Source of the DNA: Georgenia yuyongxinii
Lineage (GTDB): Bacteria > Actinomycetota > Actinomycetes > Actinomycetales > Actinomycetaceae
Reading direction: 5' to 3'
Assembly (NCBI RefSeq): GCF_006352065.1
Contig: NZ_CP040915.1
Span: 2,728,001-2,792,000, forward strand
Length of the DNA: 64,000 bases
Shown: piece by piece, positions 43,895-57,778 of the stretch
Numbering within the stretch: the stretch's first letter is position 1
How the letters are laid out: each line of letters starts with the position of its first letter
Translations under genes and position numbers: made by a program
Notes under the pieces: generated by a model
What the model was told of the DNA's origin: nothing
What the model saw: only the letters and a program-made list of their open reading frames with translations
The model's database searches: none

Positions 43895-43940
43895 GAAAAA
43901 AATGCAGAAAGGCCCCCACCTGGTGGTGGGGGCCTTTCTG
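43895..43940 (-). terminator. rRNA operon terminator
   Basis: Perfect 16-bp stem (CAGAAAGGCCCCCACC / GGTGGGGGCCTTTCTG) with a 4-nt loop, followed on the minus strand by CATTTTTTTC. The downstream arm is repeated once more (GTGGGGGCCTTTC at about 43881-43893), so an alternative second hairpin can form. Confidence 0.9.
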
Positions 43941-43949
43941 TTAATGGGT

Positions 43950-44066
43950 GTTCGGCGGTGTCCTACTCTCCCACACAGTCTCCCGTGCAGTACCATCGGC
44001 GCTGAGGGGCTTAGCTTCCGGGTTCGGAATGGGACCGGGCGTTTCCCCCTCGCTATGACCGCCGTA
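43950..44066 (-). rRNA. rrf: 5S ribosomal RNA
   Basis: About 117 nt. The minus strand begins TTACGGCGGTCATAGCGAGG and ends GTAGGACACCGCCGAA, so the two ends pair as in all 5S rRNAs. The central CCATTCCGAACCCGGAAGCT is the conserved loop B/C region. Ends are set by the helix and may be off by a few bases. Confidence 0.95.
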
Positions 44067-44190
44067 ACTCTATGGAGATGTACCCGTGGGCCCTTTGTCC
44101 AACATGGTGTTGGGGGTGGGTTTCTCGGGAACCGTACAGTGGACGCGTATGCAGTGCTTTTACTTCTTCTCACCGGGGTGAGTGTTGTGG

Positions 44191-49184
<4,994 letters not shown>

Positions 49185-49421
49185 ACCAACTGCCAACCCC
49201 CGACAACCAACCCCACCCCGAAGAGCAAGACCAGCCATACCAGGAGCGACAAACCATACGAAGACAACCCCACCGAAGCGAGGCCAATCCATGGCATCAC
49301 ACCCACCACCCGACGAGACAGACGATGAGCATGTAACCAAAACAAAACAAAGACCCCACACACCACACACCCCACCCACAAAAGGCAGGACAAGCGATGC
49401 ACAGAATCAAATGGCATCAAA

Positions 49422-49453
49422 AACTTGGCACACTGTTGAGTTCTCAAAGAACA
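49422..49453 (-). promoter_or_regulatory. rRNA leader boxA-like / processing element
   Basis: The minus strand reads GTTCTTTGAGAACTCAACAG followed by TGTGCCAAG. It carries the boxA-type TGAGAACTC recognised by the Nus antitermination complex in actinobacteria, about 240 nt upstream of the 16S 5' end. Confidence 0.7.
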
Positions 49454-49512
49454 GACACACACCAGAAACCAACCAGGACACAAGTCCCAACCGCCTCCGG
49501 GGCAACCTCTCA

Positions 49513-49542
49513 AGCCTAACCGGACCGATTCCCGCTTGTCAA
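49513..49542 (-). promoter_or_regulatory. rRNA promoter P2
   Basis: -35 TTGACA (49537-49542), 18-bp spacer, -10 TAGGCT (49513-49518), about 330 nt before the 16S start. Confidence 0.75.
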
Positions 49543-49701
49543 CTCCGCCGATTTCCAACAACCCGCAGAACCCACACACAGAAATACAAATCCAGCACCC
49601 CCGAAAAAGCGCGCAAAACGTCTCACGCTTCATCTAGAGGGAGTGTTCCCGCGGGACCGGCCACCTCTCGGTGTCCGTGCCTCCCTGGCGGGACTCGAGA
49701 A

Positions 49702-49731
49702 TATTACGCAGACGCCGCGCGCAGGGTCAAA
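49702..49731 (-). promoter_or_regulatory. rRNA promoter P1
   Basis: -35 TTGACC (49726-49731), 18-bp spacer, -10 TAATAT (49702-49707), start expected near 49695. The AT-rich -10 stands out in this GC-rich DNA. The 687 bp from 49185 to 49871 hold only leader, P1, P2 and the boxA element; no gene is seen. Confidence 0.75.
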
Positions 49732-49871
49732 CCAGATCGGCCATGGCCTGCGCCACACCATCTCGGGGGCCAGCGTGCGCCTCGCCGCGGCCGCCACCCC
49801 GGCCTCGCCTGCCGGTCGCGCGAGACCGAACCGCGCACGATCAGCGCCTCGCACAGCGGCGCAGCGGCCCG

Positions 49872-51455
49872 TCAGGGCATGCGGTCGTACGCCGGCAGCG
49901 TCAAGAAGTCGGCGTAGTGGTCGGCCACGGCCACCTCGAGGAACGTCGCGCGCGCGTCGGCGTACTCGGCCGGATCGCCGGGCAGCTTGGCGATCTCCTC
50001 CTCGGCGATGCGCTCGACGAGCTCGCGGGTGACCTGGTGCCCGGTGTCGGCGAGGGTGACGTCGTTGTGGAGCCACTGCCACACCTGGGACCGGGAGATC
50101 TCGGCGGTGGCCGCGTCCTCCATGAGGTTGAAGATCGCAACCGCGCCCAGGCCACCCAGCCACGCCTTGAGGTACTGGATCCCGACCGAGATGTTGCTGC
50201 GCAGCCCCGCCTCGGTGACCTGCCCGGGGGTGCTGGCGACATCGAGGAGCTGGGCCGCGGTGACCTGGACGTCCTCGCGCTTCTTGTCGATCTGGTTCGG
50301 CCGGTCACCCAGCACGGCGGTGAAGACCTCCGTGCACAGCTCGACCATGCCGGGGTGCGCCACCCAGGAGCCGTCGAACCCGTCAGCGGCCTCGCGGGTC
50401 TTGTCCTCGCGGACCTTGGCGAAGGCCGTCTCGTTGACCGCCTCGTCGCGGCTGGGGATGAACGCGGCCATGCCCCCGATGGCGTGGGCGCCACGCTTGT
50501 GGCAGCTCCGCACGAGCAGCTCGGTGTAGGCGCGCATGAACGGGGCCGTCATGGTCACCGCGTTGCGGTCGGGCAGCAAGAACTCCGCCCCGCGGGTCCG
50601 GAAGCACTTGATGACCGAGAACATGTAGTCCCAGCGGCCGGCGTTCAGCCCCGCCGAGTGCTCACGCAGCTCGTAGAGGATCTCCTCCATCTCGAACGCC
50701 GCCGGGAACGTCTCGATCAGCACCGTGGCCCGGATCGTGCCCCGCGGGATGCCCAGGAAATCCTGGGCGAGGGTGAACGCGTCGTTCCACAGCCGCGCCT
50801 CCAGGTGGGACTCCATCTTGGCCAGGTAGAAGTACGGACCCAGGCCCTTCTCGATCTGCCGCCGACCCGCCGTGGCGAGGTACAGGGCGAAGTCCACCAA
50901 CGACCCGCAGGTCGCCTCGCCATCGACGAGGATGTGCTTCTCCGGCAGGTGCCAACCGCGCGGACGCACGACGACGGTTGCCAGCTCGCCGTCGGGCTTG
51001 AGGGCGTAGGTCTTGCCGTTCTCCGCGGTGAAGTCGATCCGCCGGTCCACCGCCTCGAGCAGGTTCAGCTGCCCCTCCACCACCGACTCCCAGCGCGGGG
51101 TGTTCGCGTCCTCGAAGTCCGCGAGCCACACCTTCGCGCTCGAGTTCAACGCGTTGACCGTCATCTTGCGGTCCGTCGGGCCGGTGATCTCCACCCGCCG
51201 GTCCACCAACCCGCGCGCCGGCGGGGCCACCTGCCACAACGAGTCCTGCCTGATGTGCGCAGTCTCGGGCAAGAAGTCGAGCATGCCACCAGCCGCGAGG
51301 TCCGCCACCCGCCGGGCACGCGCCTCCAGCAGCTCCAGGCGCCGGCCGTTCAGCTCGCGGTGCAGCCGGGCGATCAGGCCCAGGGCCACCGGAGTGAGAA
51401 CCTCGTCGTACCGCTCGCCCGGCCGGCCGGCGACGGTCAGCCCGTCCACACTCAT
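49872..51455 (-). CDS. aceB: Malate synthase A
   Basis: 527 aa from the ATG at 51455 with GGGGGAG about 8 nt upstream. Condenses glyoxylate and acetyl-CoA to malate. Seen: VNALNSSAKVWLADFEDANTP (about 114-134), TVVVRPRGWHLPEKHILVDG, the signature ATVLIETFPAAFEMEEILYE and LREHSAGLNAGRWDYMFS, and GGMAAFIPSRDEAVNE. Length matches isoform A. Its position at the end of the allantoin operon suggests a main role in using the glyoxylate released from purines. isocitrate lyase is not in the window. Confidence 0.96.
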   Translation of the reverse strand: MSVDGLTVAGRPGERYDEVLTPVALGLIARLHRELNGRRLELLEARARRVADLAAGGMLDFLPETAHIRQDSLWQVAPPARGLVDRRVEITGPTDRKMTVNALNSSAKVWLADFEDANTPRWESVVEGQLNLLEAVDRRIDFTAENGKTYALKPDGELATVVVRPRGWHLPEKHILVDGEATCGSLVDFALYLATAGRRQIEKGLGPYFYLAKMESHLEARLWNDAFTLAQDFLGIPRGTIRATVLIETFPAAFEMEEILYELREHSAGLNAGRWDYMFSVIKCFRTRGAEFLLPDRNAVTMTAPFMRAYTELLVRSCHKRGAHAIGGMAAFIPSRDEAVNETAFAKVREDKTREAADGFDGSWVAHPGMVELCTEVFTAVLGDRPNQIDKKREDVQVTAAQLLDVASTPGQVTEAGLRSNISVGIQYLKAWLGGLGAVAIFNLMEDAATAEISRSQVWQWLHNDVTLADTGHQVTRELVERIAEEEIAKLPGDPAEYADARATFLEVAVADHYADFLTLPAYDRMP

Positions 51456-51542
51456 CACGGCACTCCCCCACATCCGGGACCACGAGATACCACTGTTCTC
51501 TGACGGGAACCGTAGGTGGGGCGCGCCCACACGGTCAACGCC

Positions 51543-52631
51543 TCACGGTCTCGCGCGGCGCCAGCGGTCTTCGGCGAGCGCGCGCCCGGACGCGCTGACC
51601 TCCCCCCACAGGCGCAGCCTGCTCAGTCCGCCGTCGGGGTAGACGTCCAGGCGCACGTGGGTGCCCTCGACCGCCTGTTCCACGAGCAGCCGGTGCCGGG
51701 TGTCGGGGACAACCGGACGTTTCGCGACGATGTCGGTCCAGGCGGCCGTATCAAGGTCGCTGCCCCGGGCGTCCGCGACCGACAGCCGCACCCACCCGGG
51801 CGCGTTGCCCACGTAGTAGCCGGTGTCGACCTCCACGTGACGTACGGTGCCCGGCGCGGCGAGGGCGAAGACCGCATGGTCGTTGCCGCCGCCGCGGCGT
51901 CGGGCGTTCTCCCACCCCTCACCCATGTGGCGGGCGCGGCCCGGCAGGATGATCTGCGCCGGCGAGGAGTAGAAGGCGTCCGAGGTCTGCTCGAGCCGGC
52001 CCCCGTTGTCGGCCGCCACCAGGTCGATCGTGCCGGTGAGGAACCGCGGGTCGGGCAGGGCCTCGCCGTGCACCCGAAACCGGGCGACACCGCCGTCGGG
52101 ATAGATCGACAGGCGCACGTGGGTCCAGCAGTGCGGATCCTCGACGGCGTAGTAGTTCTTCGCGTCGCCGGCGCAGTCGGTCCGACCGACCAGCGTGGTC
52201 CACTCCGCGTCGGCGAGCGCCGCGGCGTCGGGGTAGTCCGCCACGTGGGCGGCCTCGACCGAGACGTTTGGTGGGTAGTTGCCGCGGAACCACGCGGTGT
52301 CGACCACGACGCCTCGCACGACCCCGGGGGCGCCGAGGCGCACGACGGCCCAGTCGTGCCCGGCGTCGCGACGGCGGCGAGTCTCCCAGCCGTCGTAGAG
52401 CTTTCCCTTGTGCCCGAACGCCTGCGGGTCGAAGGCCGCCTCGCCGGGGTTGATGAGGTTCTCCCGGGAGGCGAACAACTCGTCGTTCGCCGCGACGACG
52501 CTTGCGCCCAGCGCGCGCGAAGCGAGGTCCGTCAGGCCGGTGAAGGCCGCCCCGGGCGCCGTCGGGGCGGATGTACCGGGCGCCGTCGGGGCGGATGCCC
52601 CGGGCGGGGCGGGGTGCGATGGACCGGTCAT
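51543..52631 (-). CDS. alc: Allantoicase
   Basis: 362 aa from an ATG at 52631 overlapping the allantoinase stop by 4 nt. Hydrolyses allantoate to ureidoglycolate and urea. Two related beta-sandwich allantoicase repeats: about 30-195 ([78 protein letters not shown]) and about 200-345 ([41 protein letters not shown]). The first about 30 residues are an Ala/Pro/Thr run encoded by a 22-bp tandem duplication (52552-52597), probably not part of the enzyme fold. Confidence 0.95.
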   Translation of the reverse strand: MTGPSHPAPPGASAPTAPGTSAPTAPGAAFTGLTDLASRALGASVVAANDELFASRENLINPGEAAFDPQAFGHKGKLYDGWETRRRRDAGHDWAVVRLGAPGVVRGVVVDTAWFRGNYPPNVSVEAAHVADYPDAAALADAEWTTLVGRTDCAGDAKNYYAVEDPHCWTHVRLSIYPDGGVARFRVHGEALPDPRFLTGTIDLVAADNGGRLEQTSDAFYSSPAQIILPGRARHMGEGWENARRRGGGNDHAVFALAAPGTVRHVEVDTGYYVGNAPGWVRLSVADARGSDLDTAAWTDIVAKRPVVPDTRHRLLVEQAVEGTHVRLDVYPDGGLSRLRLWGEVSASGRALAEDRWRRARP

Positions 52632-54001
52632 GGCTGTCCTCGTCTCAGCAGCGTGCCGCTCGGGACGTCGGTGACCGGGCGGCCGCGCAGGAACGTGCTC
52701 CTGACGACGCCGGTGAGGCGGCTTCCGGCGTAGGGGGTGGTGGGGTTCTTGTGGTGCAGGCGGGCGGGGTCGACGACGAACTCCTCGTCCGGGGCGAAGA
52801 CCGCCAGGTCGGCATCGTGCCCGACGGCGATCCCCCCTTTGCGGGTCAGGCCCAGCAGGGCGGCAGGTGCGGCGGACATCCACCGCACCACCTCCTCCAG
52901 GGCGACGCCCCGTGCCCGGGCCGCCGACCACATGACGGGCAGGCCGAGCTGGAGGGACGCGACGCCGCCCCAGGCCTCGCCGAAGTCCCCCGAGGGCGGG
53001 TTCTTCAGCTCGGGTGTGGCAGGCGAGTGGTCGGTGACGACGATGTCGATCACGCCGTCGGCGAGGCCCTGCCACAGCATGTCCTGGTTGTCCGTACCGC
53101 GGATCGGGGGGCAGCACTTGAAGGCGGTGGCGCCGTCGGGGACCTCCTCGGCGGCGAGGGTGAGGTAGTGCGGGCAGGTCTCCACCGTGAGGCGCACGCC
53201 CTCGGCGCGGGCGGCGGCGATCATCGGCAGGGCGCCGGCGTCGGAGAGGTGCAGCACGTGGGCCCGGGCGCCGGTGCGGCGCGCCGCCTCGATGACTCCC
53301 GCGATCGCGGCGGACTCGGCACGCGGCGGCCGGGAGGCGAGGAAGTCCGCGTAGCGAGCACCCTGGGCGTGCGGGGCACCGGCGATGACCGCGGGGTCCT
53401 CGGCGTGCACGATCATGAGCGCGTCGAGCGCGGCCAGCTCGCGGAGGTCGCGGACGAGCTCGTCGGGTCCCAGCGGGGCGAACTCCGGAACACCGGAGTC
53501 GAGAAGGAAGCACTTGAAGCCGAACACGCCGGCCTCGTACAACGGCCGCAGCTGCGCGGTGTTCCCCGGGACGGCACCACCCCAGAAGCCGACGTCGACG
53601 AACGCGGCCGCGCGGGCGCGGTCACGCTTGAGCTCGAGGGCGCGCACCCCGGTCGTGGGCGGCACACAGTTCAGCGGCATGTCGACGATCGTCGTCACGC
53701 CGCCGGCCGCGGCAGCCCGGGTCGCGGAGGCGAAGCCCTCCCAGTCGGTGCGGCCCGGCTCGTTGACGTGCACGTGGGAGTCGACCAGCCCGGGCAGGAG
53801 GATCTCGTCGTCACCGATGTCCAGCACGCGCGCCCCGGCCAGGTCGGCGCCGAGCGGCTCGACGGCGACGATGGTGCCGCGGCGCACCGCCACCTCGGCC
53901 GGGCACACACCGCTGGGGGTCAGGACGCGCCGGCCCCGCACCACCAGGTCAAGGGCGAGGTCGGGACCGCCCGCGGCGGGGCGGGCGGAGGCCAGGCTCA
54001 T
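52628..54001 (-). CDS. allB: Allantoinase
   Basis: 457 aa from the ATG at 54001, overlapping the upstream gene by 4 nt. Amidohydrolase that opens the hydantoin ring of allantoin to allantoate. Seen: metal-binding [15 protein letters not shown] (about 62-76), [16 protein letters not shown], bridging-lysine region [31 protein letters not shown] and [14 protein letters not shown] with the last metal Asp. Distinguished from dihydropyrimidinase and dihydroorotase by NCVPPTTG and the neighbouring allantoicase and uricase genes. Confidence 0.95.
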   Translation of the reverse strand: MSLASARPAAGGPDLALDLVVRGRRVLTPSGVCPAEVAVRRGTIVAVEPLGADLAGARVLDIGDDEILLPGLVDSHVHVNEPGRTDWEGFASATRAAAAGGVTTIVDMPLNCVPPTTGVRALELKRDRARAAAFVDVGFWGGAVPGNTAQLRPLYEAGVFGFKCFLLDSGVPEFAPLGPDELVRDLRELAALDALMIVHAEDPAVIAGAPHAQGARYADFLASRPPRAESAAIAGVIEAARRTGARAHVLHLSDAGALPMIAAARAEGVRLTVETCPHYLTLAAEEVPDGATAFKCCPPIRGTDNQDMLWQGLADGVIDIVVTDHSPATPELKNPPSGDFGEAWGGVASLQLGLPVMWSAARARGVALEEVVRWMSAAPAALLGLTRKGGIAVGHDADLAVFAPDEEFVVDPARLHHKNPTTPYAGSRLTGVVRSTFLRGRPVTDVPSGTLLRRGQP

Positions 54002-55299
54002 GGCGTGGCTCCCGCGGTGCGCGCCCGGGGCCTCACGAGGGCGGCCAGCTCGTCGGCGGGAAGGCCGCGGGCGGCGAGCTCGTCGACGCCGAGTGCGCCG
54101 CAGTCCAGGCCGCGAGAGAGGAACCAGGCCAGGGCGCGGGCGGTGGCCGGCTCGTCGAGCACGGCGCCGTCGACGTGGTCGAGGTAGTCGCGCAGGCGTC
54201 CGGCGCCCGCGTCGAGCCCCTGCCGGTAGAACGTGTAGGTCGCCGCGAACCGGCTGGGCAGGTGCGCGGGGTGGAGGTCCCAGCCTTGGTAGTAGCCGCG
54301 CTCGAGGGCACGGCGCACGAGCCGGGCGTGCAGCGTCCAGGCGTCCCGGACCGACTCGGGCGTTCCGACGGGCAGGACGTTCGTGGAGCCGTCGGACAGC
54401 TGAACCCCGGTCCCCGCGGCGGCGACCTGCATGACCGCCTTGGCGTGGTCGGCCGCGGGGTGCTCCAGGCTCTGGTGCGCGGCGGCGATGCCTAGCGAGG
54501 CGGAGTAGTCGTAGGTGCCGTAGTGCAGCGCCGCCACCCGCCCCCGGCCGGCACGGATGATCCGGGCGACCCCGGCTGCGCCGTCGGGCCCGAGGACGGA
54601 CTGCGGGGTCTCGACCTGCACCTCGAACCGCAGCCGGCCGCCCGGCAGGCCGAGGGCGGCCTCGAGCCGCTCGCACACCGTCATCATGGCCGCCACCTGC
54701 TCGACGGCCGTGACCTTCGGCAGCGTGAGCCGCAGCCCGTCGGGCAGGTCCCCACCGGCAGCCAGCGTGGTAAGGAACACGTCGAGGGTGCGCAGGCCAC
54801 GGGCCCGGGTGGGGGCCTCGAGGCTCTTGAAGCGGATGCCCGCGTACGGGGTGGCCTCACCGGTCTCCAGCTCGCGGCGCAGGCTGTGGGCGGCGGCCAC
54901 GGCGACGTCGTCCTCGGCGTCGCCGTGGTCGCCGTACCCGTCCTCGAGGTCGATGCGCAGGTCCTCCACCGGTTCGGCGGCCAGCTTGGCCGCCACCCGC
55001 TCGCCGACGGCGGAGCGCAGCGGGGCGGGGACGGCGGCGGCGGCGAGGAGGGCGTCGATGCCGCCGGCGTCGCTCACCGCTTGGCGCGACCGCTCGCCCC
55101 ACTCCCGGGCGAGCCCGGCGTGGTAGCGGTCGGCGGGGACGTAGACGGTGTGCACCGGCTGACGGGTGGTGTCCGCACCGGGGTAGTCACGGGCAAGCCG
55201 GGCGTCGACCGGCGCGAGCAGACCCTCGACGTCATCGAGGTCCGCCGGCGCCAGTGAGGTGCGCGCCTCTGCGCCTGGTCCTCGCGTCCCGTTGCCCAA
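53998..55299 (-). CDS. DUF6986 family protein, aldolase/citrate-lyase-like fold
   Basis: 433 aa from a TTG at 55299, chosen because AGGAGG (55308-55313) lies 8 nt upstream; an ATG at 55371 would overlap uricase and has no site. Seen: [49 protein letters not shown] with acidic residues, [60 protein letters not shown] and [23 protein letters not shown]. The pattern is that of a HpcH/citrate-lyase TIM barrel. It overlaps allB by 4 nt. A role in purine degradation is strongly implied by context; the reaction is unknown (see findings). Confidence 0.85.
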   Translation of the reverse strand: MGNGTRGPGAEARTSLAPADLDDVEGLLAPVDARLARDYPGADTTRQPVHTVYVPADRYHAGLAREWGERSRQAVSDAGGIDALLAAAAVPAPLRSAVGERVAAKLAAEPVEDLRIDLEDGYGDHGDAEDDVAVAAAHSLRRELETGEATPYAGIRFKSLEAPTRARGLRTLDVFLTTLAAGGDLPDGLRLTLPKVTAVEQVAAMMTVCERLEAALGLPGGRLRFEVQVETPQSVLGPDGAAGVARIIRAGRGRVAALHYGTYDYSASLGIAAAHQSLEHPAADHAKAVMQVAAAGTGVQLSDGSTNVLPVGTPESVRDAWTLHARLVRRALERGYYQGWDLHPAHLPSRFAATYTFYRQGLDAGAGRLRDYLDHVDGAVLDEPATARALAWFLSRGLDCGALGVDELAARGLPADELAALVRPRARTAGATP

Positions 55300-55343
55300 C
55301 CCGTCGCCCTCCTCGGTCGCCTCCGCCGTCGCCCGCTCGCAGC

Positions 55344-56834
55344 TCAGCAAAACCCGGCCACCGTCGCCCATGCCCGCGGGTCGGGCGCGACGTCCGAGCG
55401 CCGCACCTCGGCCTCGATGAGCCCGTACGGGCGGTCCGCGGCGTAGAAGACCTCCCCCGGGTTGTCCATCCCGAAGGGCGCGAGGTCGACGAGGAAGTGG
55501 TGCAGGTTCGGCATGGAGAACCTGATCTCCCCGATCTCGGGGTGCTCGTGCAGCACCCGCTCGCCCATCTTGTACAGCGTCTGCTGCAGGGCGAAGGAGT
55601 GCACGTCGGCGAACGTCTCGAGGAGGAGCCGGCGCACGTCGGCGTACAGCGCGTCGTAGTCGACGTCCGCCGTGGTGTAGCGCCACCGCGCCGTCACGCT
55701 CGTGGCGAGGATGCGGTCGTCGGTCTCGGCGAGGGTGGTGTACCGGTCGCGCGGGAACCCGTGGAACTCCGAGCCGGTGGACTTGAGCACCGAGAGGTCC
55801 TCCAGGCCCGCCACGACGAACACGTCGTCACCGTCGCGCTGGACGACGGCGGTGCGGGTCTCGGTGCCGCCCTTGACGAAGGCGTGGTCGTGGGTGCCGC
55901 CGGTGGCGTTGTCGGCCAGGGTCGTGGGGATGCGCTCCCAGGTGTACTGCTTGACCAGCCACCGCCCACCCGAGACCCAGTCGAAGCCGGAGGTGAAGTG
56001 CTCGGCGAGCCGGAGGGCGAACTCCTCGGGCGCACCGACGCCGTCCTTGGCGAGGGCGAAGACCGTGTTCTTCTGGGTGTCGGTGGCCACCACGGGGGCG
56101 TTGTCCCCCACGAGGTGCGCCGAGGCGAAGTCGCCACGGAGCTGAGAGGTCACGGACAGCTCGGTGATGCGGTGCCGCGGGGTGTCGCGGTCCACCCTGA
56201 GCAGCCGGACCTCGGCCTTGCCGTACTGGTTGTCGCCAAGCACGATCGCGGCGGTCGCGTCCGGCGCGGTCGCGTTCGCGGCGGTCGTGCCGGCAGAGCG
56301 GGTGTCGCTCATCTCTGGCTCCTTCGGTGTCACGCCCAGCTCCTTCGCCAGGCGCAGGACGGCGATCTCCCGCAGCTGCTCGGCCACCACCAGCCGCTCG
56401 CTCACGGGGTCGTTGGTCAGGCGTTGCTCGAGGGCAGCCAAGATCTCCGGCCCGGTGCGCCCGCCGGCCCGGATGAGGAACACGTGACCGAAGCGCGCCT
56501 CGTACGCCGCGTTGCCGGCGGCGAGGCGACGTGCCGTCTCGGCGTCGGTCGGGTCGACCCCGGCCTGCTCCTCGCGCGAGTGCGCGGCGTCGGTCTCGTC
56601 GCCGCGCACGCGCTCGCCGATCCGGGGGTGGCGGGCCAGGGCGGCGTCGACCTCCTCGGGCGTCCACGGGACTGCCGCCGTGCGCGCCGCCGTCAGTGCG
56701 GCGTCGGCATCGGCGTAGGGGCGTCCCTCGACGATCGCGCGGGCCCAGCGGGGCACGGCGGCGCAGGCGAGCACCAGCGCCGTCGCGTCGCCGGGGTCGG
56801 CCTCGTTGAGGCGGGCCAGTCCGGTGCGGGCCAT
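55344..56834 (-). CDS. OHCU decarboxylase - urate oxidase fusion
   Basis: 496 aa from the ATG at 56834, with GAGGAGG 8 nt upstream. Residues about 1-170 are OHCU decarboxylase (FNEADPG-like LARLNEADPGDATALVLACA, HPRIGER, EEQAG, NAAYEARFGHVFLIRAGG). Residues about 185-496 are cofactor-free urate oxidase (GDNQYGKAEVRLLRVDRDTP, SAHLVGDNAPVVATDTQKNT, PNLHHFLVDLAPFGMDN). The chain covers the first and third steps of urate to allantoin; the order of domains matches Bacillus PucL. An internal ATG at 56312 with its own ribosome binding site begins the uricase part. 5-hydroxyisourate hydrolase is absent nearby. First gene of the operon. Confidence 0.94.
   Translation of the reverse strand: MARTGLARLNEADPGDATALVLACAAVPRWARAIVEGRPYADADAALTAARTAAVPWTPEEVDAALARHPRIGERVRGDETDAAHSREEQAGVDPTDAETARRLAAGNAAYEARFGHVFLIRAGGRTGPEILAALEQRLTNDPVSERLVVAEQLREIAVLRLAKELGVTPKEPEMSDTRSAGTTAANATAPDATAAIVLGDNQYGKAEVRLLRVDRDTPRHRITELSVTSQLRGDFASAHLVGDNAPVVATDTQKNTVFALAKDGVGAPEEFALRLAEHFTSGFDWVSGGRWLVKQYTWERIPTTLADNATGGTHDHAFVKGGTETRTAVVQRDGDDVFVVAGLEDLSVLKSTGSEFHGFPRDRYTTLAETDDRILATSVTARWRYTTADVDYDALYADVRRLLLETFADVHSFALQQTLYKMGERVLHEHPEIGEIRFSMPNLHHFLVDLAPFGMDNPGEVFYAADRPYGLIEAEVRRSDVAPDPRAWATVAGFC
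56310..56324 (-). promoter_or_regulatory. Internal ribosome binding site and ATG for uricase domain
   Basis: AAGGAG lies 6 nt before an in-frame ATG (56312-56310, MSDTRSAG) exactly at the junction of the decarboxylase and uricase domains. It could yield a separate 322-aa uricase in addition to the fusion. Confidence 0.55.
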
Positions 56835-56869
56835 GCGCGCCGACCTCCTCGTCGATTGCCAGCGGGAAC

Positions 56870-56897
56870 AACCTATCGACGCGCACGTTTCCGTCAA
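56870..56897 (-). promoter_or_regulatory. Promoter of purine-degradation operon
   Basis: -35 TTGACG (56892-56897), 16-bp spacer, -10 TAGGTT (56870-56875), 35 nt before the first start codon. Confidence 0.6.
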
Positions 56898-57065
56898 CGT
56901 CGGGTCGGCGACGGCCGTCGCTGAAGTCGTGTGAGACGAGTCGGACATCTTGGGACGTAGGCCCCAAGATTCGGGCGAGTCGACCCGCCATGCTGGTTCA
57001 CAAGGAGCTCAACCAGAGCTCAACCGGAGCAGCGAAGCTCCACCTCGGCTCACAAGGAGAGCACG

Positions 57066-57629
57066 ATGGCCACGTCATTCACCAACCGCACCGACGGCAC
57101 CACCAGGTCGCAGGTCGGCCCGGTGTACCAGGAGCAGATCGTCACCTCGCCCGGAGCGCGCAAGACGCTCGCGATCGGCCGGATCATCATCGGCTGGGTG
57201 TTCCTCTGGGCCTTCATCGACAAGTTGTTCGGCCTGGGCTTCATGACCCCGGTCGAGCGCGCCTGGATCAACGGCGGGACACCTGCCCAGGGCTTCATCA
57301 AGGGCATCGAGGGCCCGTTCCACGGCGTCTTCCAGGTGTTCGCCAACCCGTTCGGCGACGCGCTGTTCATGGTCGGCCTGCTCGGCATCGGCGTCGCGAT
57401 GATCGCCGGCGCAGGCCTGCGCATCGCCGCCGTCACGGGCACGCTGCTCATGCTGTTCATGTACCTGGCCGAGCTGCCCGCAGCGCTGGGGGGCACCAAC
57501 CCGATCACGGACTCGCACTGGATCGAGGCCATGCTCCTCATCATCGCCGCGGTGACGCTCTCCGGTGACACCTGGGGCGTCGGCAAGTGGTGGGCCAAGA
57601 TGATCGGCAACAAGACCTGGCTGCGCTGA
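57066..57629 (+). CDS. DoxX-like integral membrane protein
   Basis: 187 aa from the ATG at 57066, AAGGAG 8 nt upstream. Four hydrophobic helices: IGRIIIGWVFLWAFIDKLF (about 38-56), FGDALFMVGLLGIGVAMIAG, LRIAAVTGTLLMLFMYLAEL and IEAMLLIIAAVTLSG. The GWVFLWAFIDKLFGLGF start resembles DoxX/DoxD (thiosulfate:quinone oxidoreductase-type) subunits. A redox role is possible but unproven. Two copies of TCACAAGGAG precede the gene (about 56998 and 57049). A terminator hairpin follows. Transcribed alone, divergent from the purine operon. Confidence 0.75.
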   Translation: MATSFTNRTDGTTRSQVGPVYQEQIVTSPGARKTLAIGRIIIGWVFLWAFIDKLFGLGFMTPVERAWINGGTPAQGFIKGIEGPFHGVFQVFANPFGDALFMVGLLGIGVAMIAGAGLRIAAVTGTLLMLFMYLAELPAALGGTNPITDSHWIEAMLLIIAAVTLSGDTWGVGKWWAKMIGNKTWLR

Positions 57630-57668
57630 GTCCCAACAGCCACGGCTGCACGCCAGCCGCACCACGGC

Positions 57669-57700
57669 AGGGGCGCCGGTCCTGAAGGACCGGCGCCCCT
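57669..57700. terminator. Bidirectional terminator hairpin
   Basis: Perfect 15-bp stem AGGGGCGCCGGTCCT / AGGACCGGCGCCCCT with a 2-nt loop, between convergent DoxX-like and malic enzyme genes. Confidence 0.75.
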
Positions 57701-57778
57701 CGCGCGCGTGCGGGCCGCCTTCACGACGACGCGGCGTGGCGACCGCCGTCGGGCACTGCCGTCGGCCCCCGACGCTGA

